Shown here: positions 46,005-54,840 of the stretch, piece after piece
How positions within the stretch are numbered: position 1 is the stretch's first letter
How the letters are laid out: every line of letters begins with the position of its first letter
Origin: Methanomicrobiales archaeon
GTDB taxonomy: Archaea > Halobacteriota > Methanomicrobia > Methanomicrobiales > JACTUA01
DNA length: 64,000 nucleotides
NCBI GenBank assembly: GCA_030019205.1
Contig: JASEFH010000002.1
Location: 1-64,000 of the forward strand
Direction: 5' to 3'
The notes under the pieces: model-generated
What the model was told of the DNA's origin: nothing
Databases searched by the model: none
Seen by the model: the letters and a program-made list of their open reading frames with translations, nothing else
Made by a program: the position numbers and the translations under genes

Positions 46005-46481
46005 ATGGAGATCGTAAAGATACCCAGGATGGAGAAACAGGACTACGATCGGCTCATACGGGACAACTACATGAGCCGGATCGCGTTCCGGGGAGAGGAA
46101 TTCCCGTACATGGCCCCCTTCCTGTACGTCTTTGACGGACGCTACCTCTACTTCCTGCCGACCAAATACGGGAAGAAGATAGAGCTCTATAAAAACGACC
46201 CATCCGTGATCGTGGAGATCGAACAATATGCACCGGACCTTTCCAGCTACCACTTCGTCACACTGCAGGGGGAGCTTGCCGAGGTGACGGGGGAGGACGC
46301 AAAGCGGGCGATCAAGGAGCGTTTTGTTGCCCGGATCAAGGAGAAGCGGATCTCGAAGAAGTTCCTGGCCGCGCTCGGACACTCCCCCGCAGAGCCCGTC
46401 GAAGCCCTCCTCCACGGCGATCGCACCCTCGTATGGAAGCTGACCAACGTCCGGGAGATCGTGGCCCTCAAAAACCCCTGA
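46005..46481 (+). CDS. Pyridoxamine 5'-phosphate oxidase-family flavin-binding protein
   Basis: A 158 aa split-barrel protein: MEKQDYDRLIRDNYMSRIAF, PYMAPFLYVFDGRYLYFLPT, KYGKKIELYKNDPSVIVEIE and FVTLQGELAEVTG. This fits the nitroimidazole-resistance (NimA-like) branch of the PNPOx family. It probably binds FMN or F420 and reduces a small molecule. GGAGGGGAGAGC precedes the ATG and a TATA box (AAGTTAAATAA) lies near 45971-45981. The PaaK/F390-type ligase follows 43 bases later on the same strand. Confidence 0.85.
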   Translation: MEIVKIPRMEKQDYDRLIRDNYMSRIAFRGEEFPYMAPFLYVFDGRYLYFLPTKYGKKIELYKNDPSVIVEIEQYAPDLSSYHFVTLQGELAEVTGEDAKRAIKERFVARIKEKRISKKFLAALGHSPAEPVEALLHGDRTLVWKLTNVREIVALKNP

Positions 46482-46524
46482 CGCAAAACGCCACCCCCGC
46501 GATACGAAAAGCGCACATGCGATC

Positions 46525-47880
46525 ATGACCGGCCAGAACTTCTTCCGCCCCGATATCGAGACGCTGGAGAGGGACGCCCTCGACGCCCTGATCGATGAGC
46601 GGATCCGCTATACCGTTGCCTACGCGAACGAACACTCTCCTTTCTACCGCTCCTGGTTCCGGACACATCAGATCAACCCGGCAGAGATCCGCACGCACGA
46701 GGATCTCCTGACCTTGCCCATCATCTCGGGGTCCGATATCCGCAGGCACCAGCCGCCGGAGACGGAGGAGTTCGAGTTCCGCAGCGCCGACTGGGAGGAT
46801 CTCTTCACCATCCACGAGACGAGCGGGACCAGCGGGACGCCCAAGAGCTTCTTTCTGACCTGGCAGGACTGGGAGCGGTACGCGGAGAAGTACGCCCGGA
46901 TCTTCGCCTCGCAGGGATTCGTTCGGGGGGACAGGATCATCATCTGCGCCTCGTACGGCATGAACGTCGGGGCGAACACCATGACGCTCGCCGCACGGGA
47001 CCTCGGGGTCACCATCGTTCCCACGGGGAAGTGCTCCTTCCCCTCCCGCATCCTCCGCAGCTACCGCCCGACCGGGATCGTCGCGAGTGTCTTCAAGCTG
47101 ATCCACCTGGCCCGCCAGCTCCGGCTCGACGGCATCGACCCCCGCGACACCACCCTGGAGAGGCTGGTGGTGGGCGGAGAGGCCTTTGCCGACGAGGCGA
47201 GAGACTTCGTCGCCGAACTCTGGGGCGTCGACGCCTACAACACCTACGGCAGCACCGAGGGGACGATGTGCGGGGAGTGCGTCCAGCGAGCCGGGCTGCA
47301 CGTGCCGGAGGATCTGGTCCACATGGACATCTACGACATGTCGACGCACCGCTTCGTGGCGGACGGGGAGTGCGGGCGGATCGTACTCACCACGCTCCTC
47401 CCCATCGGGGCGAAGGCAGGGATGCTGCTCCTGAACTACGACACCGAGGACACCTCTGTCGTCCTCTCGCGGGAGAAGTGCCCCTGCGGGAGAACCCATA
47501 TGCGGATCTACAACCCCCAGCGGGAGGCGGAGACCTTCTGGATCCGGGAGACGCCCGTCAATCGCGTGGACATCGAGCGCGGAGTCTTCCAGCGGGAGAA
47601 CATGGACTACCTGACGGGGGAGTACGAGGCATTCCTGTATCCGGGGGAGGACCCCGATGCGACCGTCCTGCAGGTGAGCATGGAGAGCAGCGACCCGGCG
47701 AGCTGCAACCGGGACCTGATCTCGGAGAACTTCGCCCGATCCTTCTTCCACTGGAAGCCGGAGCTTAAAAAGCAATATCAGGAGGGGCTCTTTACGATCG
47801 CATTCAACTTCACGGCCCCACGCGAACTGGAGCTCTACAGCCTCTCCGGGCGGCCGAAGAGGCTCGCGGACCGCCGCTGA
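46525..47880 (+). CDS. Adenylate-forming ligase, PaaK / coenzyme F390 synthetase family
   Basis: A 451 aa AMP-forming enzyme. The ATP-binding P-loop is HETSGTSGTPKSFFLT. Later motifs are VVGGEAFADEARD, YNTYGSTEGTMCGEC and LNYDTEDTSVVLSREKCPCG, the last with the paired cysteines seen in PaaK relatives. In methanogens this family includes coenzyme F390 synthetase, which adenylylates the deazaflavin F420 under oxidative conditions; phenylacetate-CoA ligase is the other classical activity. The flavoprotein just upstream makes a redox role plausible. Sequence alone does not decide between the two. Confidence 0.8.
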   Translation: MTGQNFFRPDIETLERDALDALIDERIRYTVAYANEHSPFYRSWFRTHQINPAEIRTHEDLLTLPIISGSDIRRHQPPETEEFEFRSADWEDLFTIHETSGTSGTPKSFFLTWQDWERYAEKYARIFASQGFVRGDRIIICASYGMNVGANTMTLAARDLGVTIVPTGKCSFPSRILRSYRPTGIVASVFKLIHLARQLRLDGIDPRDTTLERLVVGGEAFADEARDFVAELWGVDAYNTYGSTEGTMCGECVQRAGLHVPEDLVHMDIYDMSTHRFVADGECGRIVLTTLLPIGAKAGMLLLNYDTEDTSVVLSREKCPCGRTHMRIYNPQREAETFWIRETPVNRVDIERGVFQRENMDYLTGEYEAFLYPGEDPDATVLQVSMESSDPASCNRDLISENFARSFFHWKPELKKQYQEGLFTIAFNFTAPRELELYSLSGRPKRLADRR

Positions 47881-47938
47881 ACGGGCGGAAGGTGCAGGAC
47901 GCCCACTCATATACCGGTAAGTCCACAATACTACCGGC

Positions 47939-48535
47939 ATGATCCTTCAGCAGGCCTTCTACGAGCAGGATACCGTAGGCGTCGCAAAGCAGCTCCTCGG
48001 GTGCTACCTGGTGCACCTGGAGGGTGAACGGACCGCGATCGGGCGAATCGTCGAGACGGAGGCCTACCTGGAGAAGGATCCGGCGGCCCACTCCTATCGG
48101 GGGATGACGCGGCGGAACAGCGTCATGTTCGGCCCCGTCGGGCACGCTTACGTCTACCTCATCTACGGGCTGCACACCTGCATCAACGCCGTCAGCGGGC
48201 GGGAGGGCGCCGGGGAGGCGGTGCTGATCCGTGCCCTGGAGCCGCTCGAGGGGGTCGCCTGGATGCAGCAGCGGAGGGGCGTCGAGAAGATACCGCTCCT
48301 CTGCAACGGGCCGGGGAAGCTGACGGAGGCCCTCGGAATCTCGCTTGCCTGCAACGGGATACCGCTCTACGAAGGTCCGATACAGATCTGGGGAAGGGAC
48401 AGCCTGCCGATCCACCGAATGGCGGAGATGCCCCCGATCGTGCAGACGACCCGCATCGGGATCACGAAGGCGGCAGAGCGGCCTCTGCGGTTCTACCTGG
48501 CAGGGAACCGGTTCGTCTCGCGGCGCGAACGCTGA
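47939..48535 (+). CDS. 3-methyladenine (alkyladenine) DNA glycosylase, AAG/MPG family
   Basis: A 198 aa base-excision repair enzyme that removes alkylated purines. It has VAKQLLGCYLVH, the catalytic Glu region GRIVETEAYLEKDPAAHSYR, SVMFGPVGHAYVYLIYGLHT, VLIRALEPLEG and LCNGPGKLTEALGI, all conserved in the MPG family. The length matches bacterial members. It lies 58 bases after the adenylating ligase on the same strand, with a possible promoter (ATATACC) near 47911. Confidence 0.95.
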   Translation: MILQQAFYEQDTVGVAKQLLGCYLVHLEGERTAIGRIVETEAYLEKDPAAHSYRGMTRRNSVMFGPVGHAYVYLIYGLHTCINAVSGREGAGEAVLIRALEPLEGVAWMQQRRGVEKIPLLCNGPGKLTEALGISLACNGIPLYEGPIQIWGRDSLPIHRMAEMPPIVQTTRIGITKAAERPLRFYLAGNRFVSRRER

Positions 48536-48632
48536 CCCGTGCAGAGTTCCCTCGTTCATCCGGGAGAAGGCCGCCGGCAAAAGATACGGGAACCAGGATG
48601 TGTCGGGACGTCCGGGACTGCGGACGAGTGCG

Positions 48633-49169
48633 ATGCGAAAATTAATCATCCCGTACGGTGTCAGCCCGGCGCGGCGAAGATCCGTGGCAGTGACCCTGCA
48701 GTACGAGAAGGTGGGCACCATCGGGGAGGTAGAACTCCGAAGATATCCGAAACTGCTGGTGGCGTGCGCACCCCGGGTCTCGGACTACGAGGCCCACATG
48801 ATCCTGTATCGTTACTTCTCCGGCAGGAACCGGGGGAACGAACGTCTCGAGATGACAGCGCCGGTGATCTCCGACGAGGATCGGATGTGCTTCGTGATCC
48901 CCTCCGGGATCTCCCGCGAGAAGGTTCCGGAACCGCTGGACGACCGGATCCGGATCCTGGAGATGCCGGAACGGGAGATAGCGGCACTGCGGTTTTCAGG
49001 GCACGCCGACGAACCTCTGGTGGCCCGGGAGACGGTCCGCCTCCTATCCATGCTTCGGGAATCCGGGTACAACATCGCGGGATCACCCTTCCTGATGCGC
49101 TACAACCCCCCGACCGTAGCCGGACCGCGGAGGCGGAACGAGGTGGCAGTCGAGATCCGGCGGGTGTAG
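48633..49169 (+). CDS. SOUL-type heme-binding family protein
   Basis: A 178 aa SOUL/HBP-family protein: YEKVGTIGEVELRRYPKLLV, then RYFSGRNRGNERLEMTAPVI, the conserved core, and MCFVIPSGISREKVPEPLDD, ending MRYNPPTVAGPRRRNEVAVE. These proteins bind heme or tetrapyrroles. The ATG at 48633 is taken, but an AT-rich TATA-like run (AAAATTAATC) at 48637-48647 suggests a GTG at 48684 or 48690 could be the true start. It follows the glycosylase gene by 97 bases. Confidence 0.85.
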   Translation: MRKLIIPYGVSPARRRSVAVTLQYEKVGTIGEVELRRYPKLLVACAPRVSDYEAHMILYRYFSGRNRGNERLEMTAPVISDEDRMCFVIPSGISREKVPEPLDDRIRILEMPEREIAALRFSGHADEPLVARETVRLLSMLRESGYNIAGSPFLMRYNPPTVAGPRRRNEVAVEIRRV

Positions 49170-49321
49170 AGGGGACCGCAGAACCTCGACGATACTCCGT
49201 GTCGGCTACCTTCATCCGGTGCCGATGCCCCTCTCCTGAGCGGGGGGGCGTTAAAAAAGGGGTGAACGGGGAGAAGATGCCCGTCCGCGCGCCCATCAAC
49301 CGCTGATGACCGGTCGGGCTT

Positions 49322-49939
49322 CTAGAAGGACGCCCCCGCGCCCATCTGCTGCGGTGTCTCTTCGGGGGTCATATTGGCCGTCATGTTGGCAACCGGTCCG
49401 GTCACGGCTCCGGGGGGTACGCTCTGGCATACCTGCGTCAGATTCTTGAGAGTGAAGTTCTCCGCCGTGACATTGAAGGGCGCCTCGAGGATCGTACCGT
49501 TGACCATGACGGGCGTGTCGGTGGGCGGCCATTCAAAGGCACCCGGCTGCCCGAGATCCAGGTGCAGTTCGGCGATGAGCGTATCCGTCGCCGTCACGGA
49601 ATCGATGAGGACCGTTACATTCTGGGTCGTACCGGGCTGGACGGGTGCGAATCCCACGAGTCCTCCGGGCTCCCCGAGGAGGCTGTTGTGGATCGCCACC
49701 CATCCGCTGGTGTTGATGGAGACGTTCTCGACAACGACCGTTGCGAATGTGGCGTTGCCCGTGATGGTCTGATCGGTCACGGTGATAGCCGGCGTTACAT
49801 TCATGGTCACGTTCGCTCCGGGAGTTTCGTTCGCTCCCGGTGTCACGTTCGTCACGTTCTCCTCCCCGTTCTGGGCGTATGCGATGCCCGCAACGGAGAG
49901 GAGCAGAGCCGCAACGAAGATCAGTTTCAGTATTCTCAT
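49322..49939 (-). CDS. Secreted DUF7282 domain protein (copy B)
   Basis: A 205 aa exported protein with signal peptide KLIFVAALLLSVAGIAYAQ. It has an Asn/Thr/Val-rich stretch (NVTNVTPGANETPGANVTM), then TPAITVTDQTITGNATFATV, INTSGWVAIHNSLLGEPGGL and LHLDLGQPGAFEWPPTDTP, parallel to the copy at 40294. About 18 N-x-S/T sites suggest heavy glycosylation, so it probably sits on the cell surface. GGAGGAAGAGC precedes the ATG at 49939. Confidence 0.85.
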   Translation of the reverse strand: MRILKLIFVAALLLSVAGIAYAQNGEENVTNVTPGANETPGANVTMNVTPAITVTDQTITGNATFATVVVENVSINTSGWVAIHNSLLGEPGGLVGFAPVQPGTTQNVTVLIDSVTATDTLIAELHLDLGQPGAFEWPPTDTPVMVNGTILEAPFNVTAENFTLKNLTQVCQSVPPGAVTGPVANMTANMTPEETPQQMGAGASF

Positions 49940-50115
49940 GCTCTTCCTCCTGATACCGATTTGTCTGCCTCGACCGCACTCGAGCCCTGCTGCGGGGTCG
50001 ACAGGAACGGCGCGAATCCCCTCCGGGGGTGTCGCATCCCCCGCAGGACAACCCGCACGGGGAACTGACACCCGCACGGGGGATCGGTCTCCATGATCGC
50101 ACACCTTTATAGCGT
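49940..50115 (-). promoter_or_regulatory. Long leader of DUF7282 copy B with repeated hairpins
   Basis: A TATA box (CTATAAAGGT, about 50105-50114) predicts a start near 50083, so the leader would be about 144 bases, unusual in this window. A 12-base direct repeat (ACCCGCACGGGG on the plus strand at 50051-50062 and 50070-50081) lies near its 5' end; each copy can fold back on itself. Confidence 0.4.
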
Positions 50116-50580
50116 TTTGGGTGCTTCGGCGGGGTATTGCCAGATTCCCGGAAAGCCGGGGAGGCATGGCAATGCTATTCTGCCGGAACGACAGCAACGG
50201 GGAACCGGAGCCGGTCGAAATCCCGGGCTGCCCCGAAGCCCCCCACAGCCCTTCTCGACCTCATGGATTGGGTCCCGGTGCGGGGGGTAGAGCTTCGCAT
50301 GGACGGGAATGATGACAGGGGGCGAACCTCCTCCGGAATCCCTGCGCAGGGAGTTGCGGAACGCGACCATGCAGAAGCTCCTGCCCCGGAAGAACCGGGA
50401 GACGGGAATGCGGGGGGATGCGATGGTTCCCGCCGGAATATGTTCTGCTCCGCAGCACCCCGCAGAGTGCGATAGACTCCGACACTCGAGATGCCGGATT
50501 TCGGATCCTGGTGGCCGCTGCGTATCCCGCTTCTGTATCTCGCAGGGCTGGAGGAGGGGGGCGGGGCGGGCGCTCCCGCC
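50116..50580. other. Intergenic stretch without a recognisable gene
   Basis: About 465 bases between ABC-2 permease B and the DUF7282 leader. No gene-like content. Confidence 0.4.
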
Positions 50581-51330
50581 TCAGAGGCGGATCTTGCGGA
50601 ACAGATAGGCTCCGCTCACCGTCGTCGCCAGGGCGAAGGTCCCGAGGACCGCCAGGCTCATGATCGGGTTCACCTGCGAGACGCCCGACAGCCCGTAGCG
50701 GATCCCCTCCACCCCGTAGGTGAGGGGATCCAGGAGCGTAACCGGCGCCGCCCAGGAGGGCAGGCTGCTGATGGGGAAGAGGGCGCCCGACAGCCCGAAG
50801 ATGGGGAAGACCACGAAGTTCATGATCAGCTGGAACCCGTGCATGTCCTCCATGCGGGATGCGATGGCGATGCCGAACGCGGTGAACGAGATCCCGATCA
50901 GCACCATGAACAGGATCGCGATCAGGAATCCGGGCGGGCTGGCAATCCGGAGCCCGACAGCGAGCGACAGCACGAGAATGATCATCCCCTGGATGAAGGC
51001 GGTGGTCGCCCCTCCAAGAGTCTGCCCGAGCATGATCTCCAGGCGGGAGACCGGCGCGACCAGGGTCTCTTTCAGAAACCCGAACTGCTTGTCCCAGATG
51101 ATCTGGATCCCGGCAAAGACCGAGGTGAATAGCACGCTCATCGCGACGATGCCCGGGATCAGGAACTGGATATAGTCCGCCCCGAACTCCGGGATATGGA
51201 CGACCGAGTTCAGTCCGAACCCCAGGAAGAGCAGGAAGAAGAGCGGCATGCTGACGCTGCCGATGATCCGGCTCTTCGAGCGGAGGAACCGCTTCAGGCT
51301 CCGCAGCCAGATGGTGTAGACGATGTCCAT
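50581..51330 (-). CDS. ABC-2 type transporter permease (set B)
   Basis: A 249 aa protein with six hydrophobic helices. The family core is FVVFPIFGLSGALFPISSLP followed by LLDPLTYGVEGIRYGL, and the intracellular loop KQFGFLKETLVAPVSRLEIM is characteristic of DrrB/NodJ-like permeases. Start and stop are coupled to the ATPase gene by TGATG. It forms the exporter with the ATPase, under the PadR gene's promoter. Confidence 0.93.
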   Translation of the reverse strand: MDIVYTIWLRSLKRFLRSKSRIIGSVSMPLFFLLFLGFGLNSVVHIPEFGADYIQFLIPGIVAMSVLFTSVFAGIQIIWDKQFGFLKETLVAPVSRLEIMLGQTLGGATTAFIQGMIILVLSLAVGLRIASPPGFLIAILFMVLIGISFTAFGIAIASRMEDMHGFQLIMNFVVFPIFGLSGALFPISSLPSWAAPVTLLDPLTYGVEGIRYGLSGVSQVNPIMSLAVLGTFALATTVSGAYLFRKIRL

Positions 51331-52319
51331 CAGGACCGCCTCTGCCGCCGCTGGAAAGCGCGTATCATCTCTTTCGCGTCCGTCTCCTGCGCGCGGATTG
51401 TCTTGCCGGTGAAGTGGAGGAAGACGTCCTCGAGCGTGGGTTTGTGGATCGCGATCGACTCGATCGGAACGTTCTCCCGGCTGAGCAGGGTCACGATGGC
51501 GCTGAGGTGCTCCTCCGCGTTCTGGAGGCCGATTGAAACGGTGCCGTCGTGCTGCTCCAGGCGGGCGACCCAGGGTTCGCGCAGGGTCGCAGCAACCCCC
51601 TCGGGGCTGGGGGTGCGGATGGTCACCACATCCCTGCCGATGCTGTTTTTCAGGCTCTCCGGCGTCCCGAGGGCGACGATCCGTCCGTGGTCGATGATCG
51701 CCACGCGGTCGCAGAGGCGGTCCGCCTCCTCCATGTAGTGCGTGGTGAGGATGATCGTGATCCCCTTCTCCCGGCTGAGCCGGGCGATGTACTCCCAGAT
51801 GAGGTTCCGGGTCTGCGGGTCCAGCCCGAGCGTCGGTTCGTCCAGGAAGAGCACGCGGGGGTGGTGCAGCAGCCCGCGGGCGATCTCCAGGCGCCGCCGC
51901 ATCCCCCCGGAGAAGGTCTTGACGGGGTCGTCTTTCCTCTCCTCGAGACCCACCAGCCCCAGGAGTTCGGCGATCCGCTGACGGCGGATCTCGCCCGGGA
52001 TGCGGTAGAGCCGCCCGTGGAAGTCCATGTTCTCGTAGGCGGTGAGCTCCTCGTCCAGGCTCGGATCCTGGAAGACAACCCCGATCGACCGCCGCACGCC
52101 GTCCTCGTCGCGCTCTATGTCCAGGCCGTTCACGGTGGCCGTACCCGCCGTGGGCTTGAGCATGGTGGCGAGCATGGAGATCGTGGTGGTCTTGCCGGCC
52201 CCGTTCGGGCCGAGCAGCCCGAAGATCTCCCCCGGCTCGATCTCGAAGGAGATGCTGTCCACCGCGGTCAGGCTGTCGTAGCGTTTGGTTAGGTTCTCAA
52301 CGCGTATGGCTGCAGGCAT
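51330..52319 (-). CDS. ABC-2 type transporter ATPase (set B, DrrA-like)
   Basis: A 329 aa ATPase: Walker A GPNGAGKTTT, Q-loop region GVVFQDPSLDEELTAYENMD, signature FSGGMRRRLEIARGL, Walker B VLFLDEPTLGLDPQTR and switch His ILTTHYMEEAD. The C-terminal part (PESLKNSIGRDVVTIRTPSP) is the DrrA-type extension. Daunorubicin-resistance-like systems export drugs or lipids. The gene overlaps the PadR gene by 23 bases and touches the permease gene, so the three are one operon. Confidence 0.95.
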   Translation of the reverse strand: MPAAIRVENLTKRYDSLTAVDSISFEIEPGEIFGLLGPNGAGKTTTISMLATMLKPTAGTATVNGLDIERDEDGVRRSIGVVFQDPSLDEELTAYENMDFHGRLYRIPGEIRRQRIAELLGLVGLEERKDDPVKTFSGGMRRRLEIARGLLHHPRVLFLDEPTLGLDPQTRNLIWEYIARLSREKGITIILTTHYMEEADRLCDRVAIIDHGRIVALGTPESLKNSIGRDVVTIRTPSPEGVAATLREPWVARLEQHDGTVSIGLQNAEEHLSAIVTLLSRENVPIESIAIHKPTLEDVFLHFTGKTIRAQETDAKEMIRAFQRRQRRS

Positions 52320-52797
52320 TGTTCCTCTTCAGTTCCTCAAGACAGTGTTCCAGAATTCTTTCAGCGTGGCCTTCCTTTCCGGGGGGACACTCCTCCAGTG
52401 CGCCCTGGATTTCGTTCTGAAGGGCTTTTATGCGGGAATTCTCGGCTCCGAAGATGTCGAGGATGAGGTTTCTGTACGCCTCCATCCTCTTGTGCGACTC
52501 CTTTCCCCGCTCCCGTATAGCGCGCAGCGTGGCTCTCCCCTTCGGCGTCGGTCCGTAGAGGGTGCGGGAACGTTTCCCGGTAGCCAGCACGGCGATCAGG
52601 CGTTCCTCCTCCAGCTGGTGAAGCACCGGGTAGAGAGTCCCCTTGCTCGGGATCCACTGGCCGCCGCTCCTCTCCGCGATCTCCCTCCGGATATCGTAAC
52701 CGGATTTCGGGCCCTGCTGGAGGGCGTGGAGGACGAACAGCGCCAGCAGACTCCGCCTCTTGCCGCTATGGGATCCGAACTTCAACAGGCTGGGCAT
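52297..52797 (-). CDS. PadR-family transcriptional regulator
   Basis: A 166 aa regulator with the PadR winged helix: RRSLLALFVLHALQQGPKSG, YDIRREIAERSGGQWIPSKG, TLYPVLHQLEEERLIAVL and RTLYGPTPKGRATL. A C-terminal helical dimerisation segment follows. PadR proteins commonly repress adjacent efflux genes and are released by the exported compound. As the first gene of the set-B operon, it probably controls itself and the ABC exporter through the palindrome at 52801-52820. Confidence 0.93.
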   Translation of the reverse strand: MPSLLKFGSHSGKRRSLLALFVLHALQQGPKSGYDIRREIAERSGGQWIPSKGTLYPVLHQLEEERLIAVLATGKRSRTLYGPTPKGRATLRAIRERGKESHKRMEAYRNLILDIFGAENSRIKALQNEIQGALEECPPGKEGHAERILEHCLEELKRNNACSHTR

Positions 52798-52800
52798 GGA

Positions 52801-52820
52801 ATAGTCCGTTTTCGAACTGT
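52801..52820 (-). promoter_or_regulatory. Candidate PadR operator
   Basis: Plus-strand sequence ATAGTCCGTTTTCGAACTGT is an imperfect palindrome: half-sites AGTCCG and CGAACT match at 5 of 6 positions around TTTT, with 6 of 8 on extension. It lies between the TATA box and the start codon of the padR gene, close to the expected start site. Confidence 0.4.
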
Positions 52821-52843
52821 CATCACGTATGGAGCGGGGGAGG

Positions 52844-52853
52844 AGATAAAAAG
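52844..52853 (-). promoter_or_regulatory. TATA box of the padR-ABC operon
   Basis: CTTTTTATCT on the minus strand, about 50 bases before the ATG, with an expected start near 52822. Confidence 0.55.
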
Positions 52854-52885
52854 CGATCGCCCCCTTTCCAAATCCTGATCACCCG

Positions 52886-53580
52886 TCAGGGCGACGCGCC
52901 GAATTCACGGATGCTGCCGCGCACGCAGCTGGCGAAGACGCCGAAGGTGCAGAGAGCGGTAAGGATCAGGAAGACGACCTGCATGCTGGTGAGATTGAGA
53001 GGGTAGACCCCGGGGGTCACCTGCACCCGCCCCAGAACGAGCGAGAAGACCATCGGGACGGCTGGCTGCGCGGCCAGGATCAGTCCGGCCGCTGCAGGGC
53101 TCAGGCGCGGGGGTGCGGGAGATAGAGGGCGAGGAACCGACGGTATAGGTCGGCGCGCATCGATCAGGGCGGCGAGGCTCGAGAAGGAGGATCCGGCGTT
53201 TCCCGGGAAGATGCGGATGTCGGGGACCGGGCTGTCGCACCGCAGCTCCCACCCCCAGGAAGCCTGCGAGGATGAACGTCCCGAGCGTGATACTGGCCGC
53301 TGTCAAGGGGTCCGGGACGGCGGCCAGCCCGTACATCACGCCGGAGAGGGCGCCGGCGCAGAGAATCGAGTCCGGCAGGTCGAACCGCGCACCCGCTGCC
53401 GCGATCCACCCCGTCTGCACTCTCCGAACGGTGAGCCCGAGGACCGGCAGGCCCAGCGGGACGATCGCAAAGAAGATGCTCCGCCAGGCGATGTACTCCG
53501 TCAGGATGCCCCCGGTGAACGGACCGGATGGCAGACCGGCATAGACCGAGTCGAGCGTGATCCCCGGCGCTACAGGGCAG
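52886..53580 (-). pseudogene. Truncated MFS exporter (paralogue of 22088-23458)
   Basis: The minus strand holds pieces of a 14-helix MFS exporter in two frames. The first piece, LDSVYAGLPSGPFTGGILTE with YIAWRSIFFAIVPLGL, aligns with GLYTTAVYVGLSAGPFLGGL in the intact gene. The last piece, LSPAAAGLILAAQPAVPM then GRVQVTPGVYPLNL and ILTALCTFGVFASCVRGS, aligns with TAGLILVSQP, GRVQITP and VLCIFGVVFSSVRGAV. The N-terminal third is absent, about 110 residues between AQPAVPM and VLGRVQ are deleted, and at least one frameshift exists near 53240. The gene cannot work. Confidence 0.8.
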
Positions 53581-53742
53581 CACGCAACCGGTGCAGTCGG
53601 ACCTCCCGGAGCAAGGGCCTGCCAGGTCTGCGGAAGAGATAATTTGCGGAGCCAGACGGTGCCCGTTCGGGCGGTTCCCTCCGGGATCGCGAAGCATATT
53701 CGGCGGGAACACTCCGAATGTTCTTTGGATGGGTTTGTCTGC

Positions 53743-54343
53743 ATGGTGGATCTCAACCGTTACGGCACGGCGTACCTGGCCGGGATGCGGGAGAGGGAGC
53801 GGGACGAGATTGCCCGTCTCGAGGAGCGTGCGGAGAGACGGTGGGAAGACCTGGAGCTCGTATCAAAAACGTCGGCACCATGTACGACGAAATTCTGACG
53901 CTCGGGGAGAGACTGGCAGACATGCTGGCCGATTTTACCGGCAGCTGGCTCTTTATCGGGCTGTTATTATTGGGCCTCATCGCCTGGACCGCGATCAATG
54001 CCGCTCTGCTCATGATCCGTCCGATCGATCCCTACCCCTTCATCCTGCACAACCTCATCCTCTCCTGCATCGCGGCTATCCGGGTCCCGGCTATCATGGT
54101 GAGCCAGAAGCGCGAAGAGGTCCGTGACCGCCTCCCTGCCGAGCAGGACTACCAGGTGAACCTGAAGGCGGAGAGGGAGATCGACCTCCTGCACGAGAAG
54201 AATGATCGTCTCCTCCACGAGCAGGGGGAGGGAGGCTGCTCGGGATCCAGAAGATCCAGGTGGACCTGAGGGAGGAGTTGGCCCGGCAGATGGACGCAGC
54301 CGCATCGGCAGCCCCTATGCAGTCCGCAGAGCCATCCTCTTGA
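53743..54343 (+). pseudogene. DUF1003 membrane protein gene with two frameshifts
   Basis: The N-terminal part (MVDLNRYGTAYLAGMRERER then RAERRWEDLELVS) is in one frame. The core (KNVGTMYDEILTLGERLADM, FTGSWLFIGLLLLGLIAWTA and MIRPIDPYPFILHNLILSCI, then AERE..LLHEKNDRLLHE) is in another. The tail (LLGIQKIQVDLREELARQMD) is back in a third. One extra A in the run at 53866-53870 and one extra G near 54232 would restore a full-length DUF1003 protein, a two-helix membrane family. Both breaks fall at homopolymer runs, so either real decay or read errors could explain them. Confidence 0.7.
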
Positions 54344-54796
54344 ATATGCAGGCATGTACGGAGTTGGTTTCCGGCTCGGCCCGGTAGTGTTTCGAAAGAG
54401 CCAGATCTTCCAGGCATTCTCCGGTGCGGACTCGGGCGAAGCACCTGGGACTGCCCTCCAGGTGCCCCGATACCCTGCGGGCAGTGGTTCGCCGGAAGCA
54501 TATGTCCGGTTATTCGTTCTTTTCCTGTGTTCCCGTGGCATCGAGGCGGATGTCCGCAGGGATTCCGAAGACATCGCGTCCTCTCTTACGCCATCCGACC
54601 TAAAAGAGCGGGCAATTCCATCGCCTTCCCTCATCAGGCTGCGAAATGCCTGCAGAACGGCACGGATGGCCGTTCCCCGGTTTCAAAGCGATGGCAAAAT
54701 ACAATCCGCAGCCGGCTGTTCTCGAAGGGCGAGGGTGGCGGCGGTAGAGGGGTCTTGCCGCATGCTGACGGATGGGGCGGTTGTGGCCGCGAATGC
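54344..54796. other. Intergenic stretch without a recognisable gene
   Basis: About 450 bases upstream of the Hsp20 gene; no family match in any frame. Confidence 0.4.
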
Positions 54797-54806
54797 TTTT
54801 TATATT
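54797..54806 (+). promoter_or_regulatory. TATA box of the Hsp20 gene
   Basis: TTTTTATATT on the plus strand, about 40 bases before the ATG at 54841. Confidence 0.6.
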
Positions 54807-54840
54807 CGGGATCCCTCAAGATGACCTGCAGGTGAATGAC

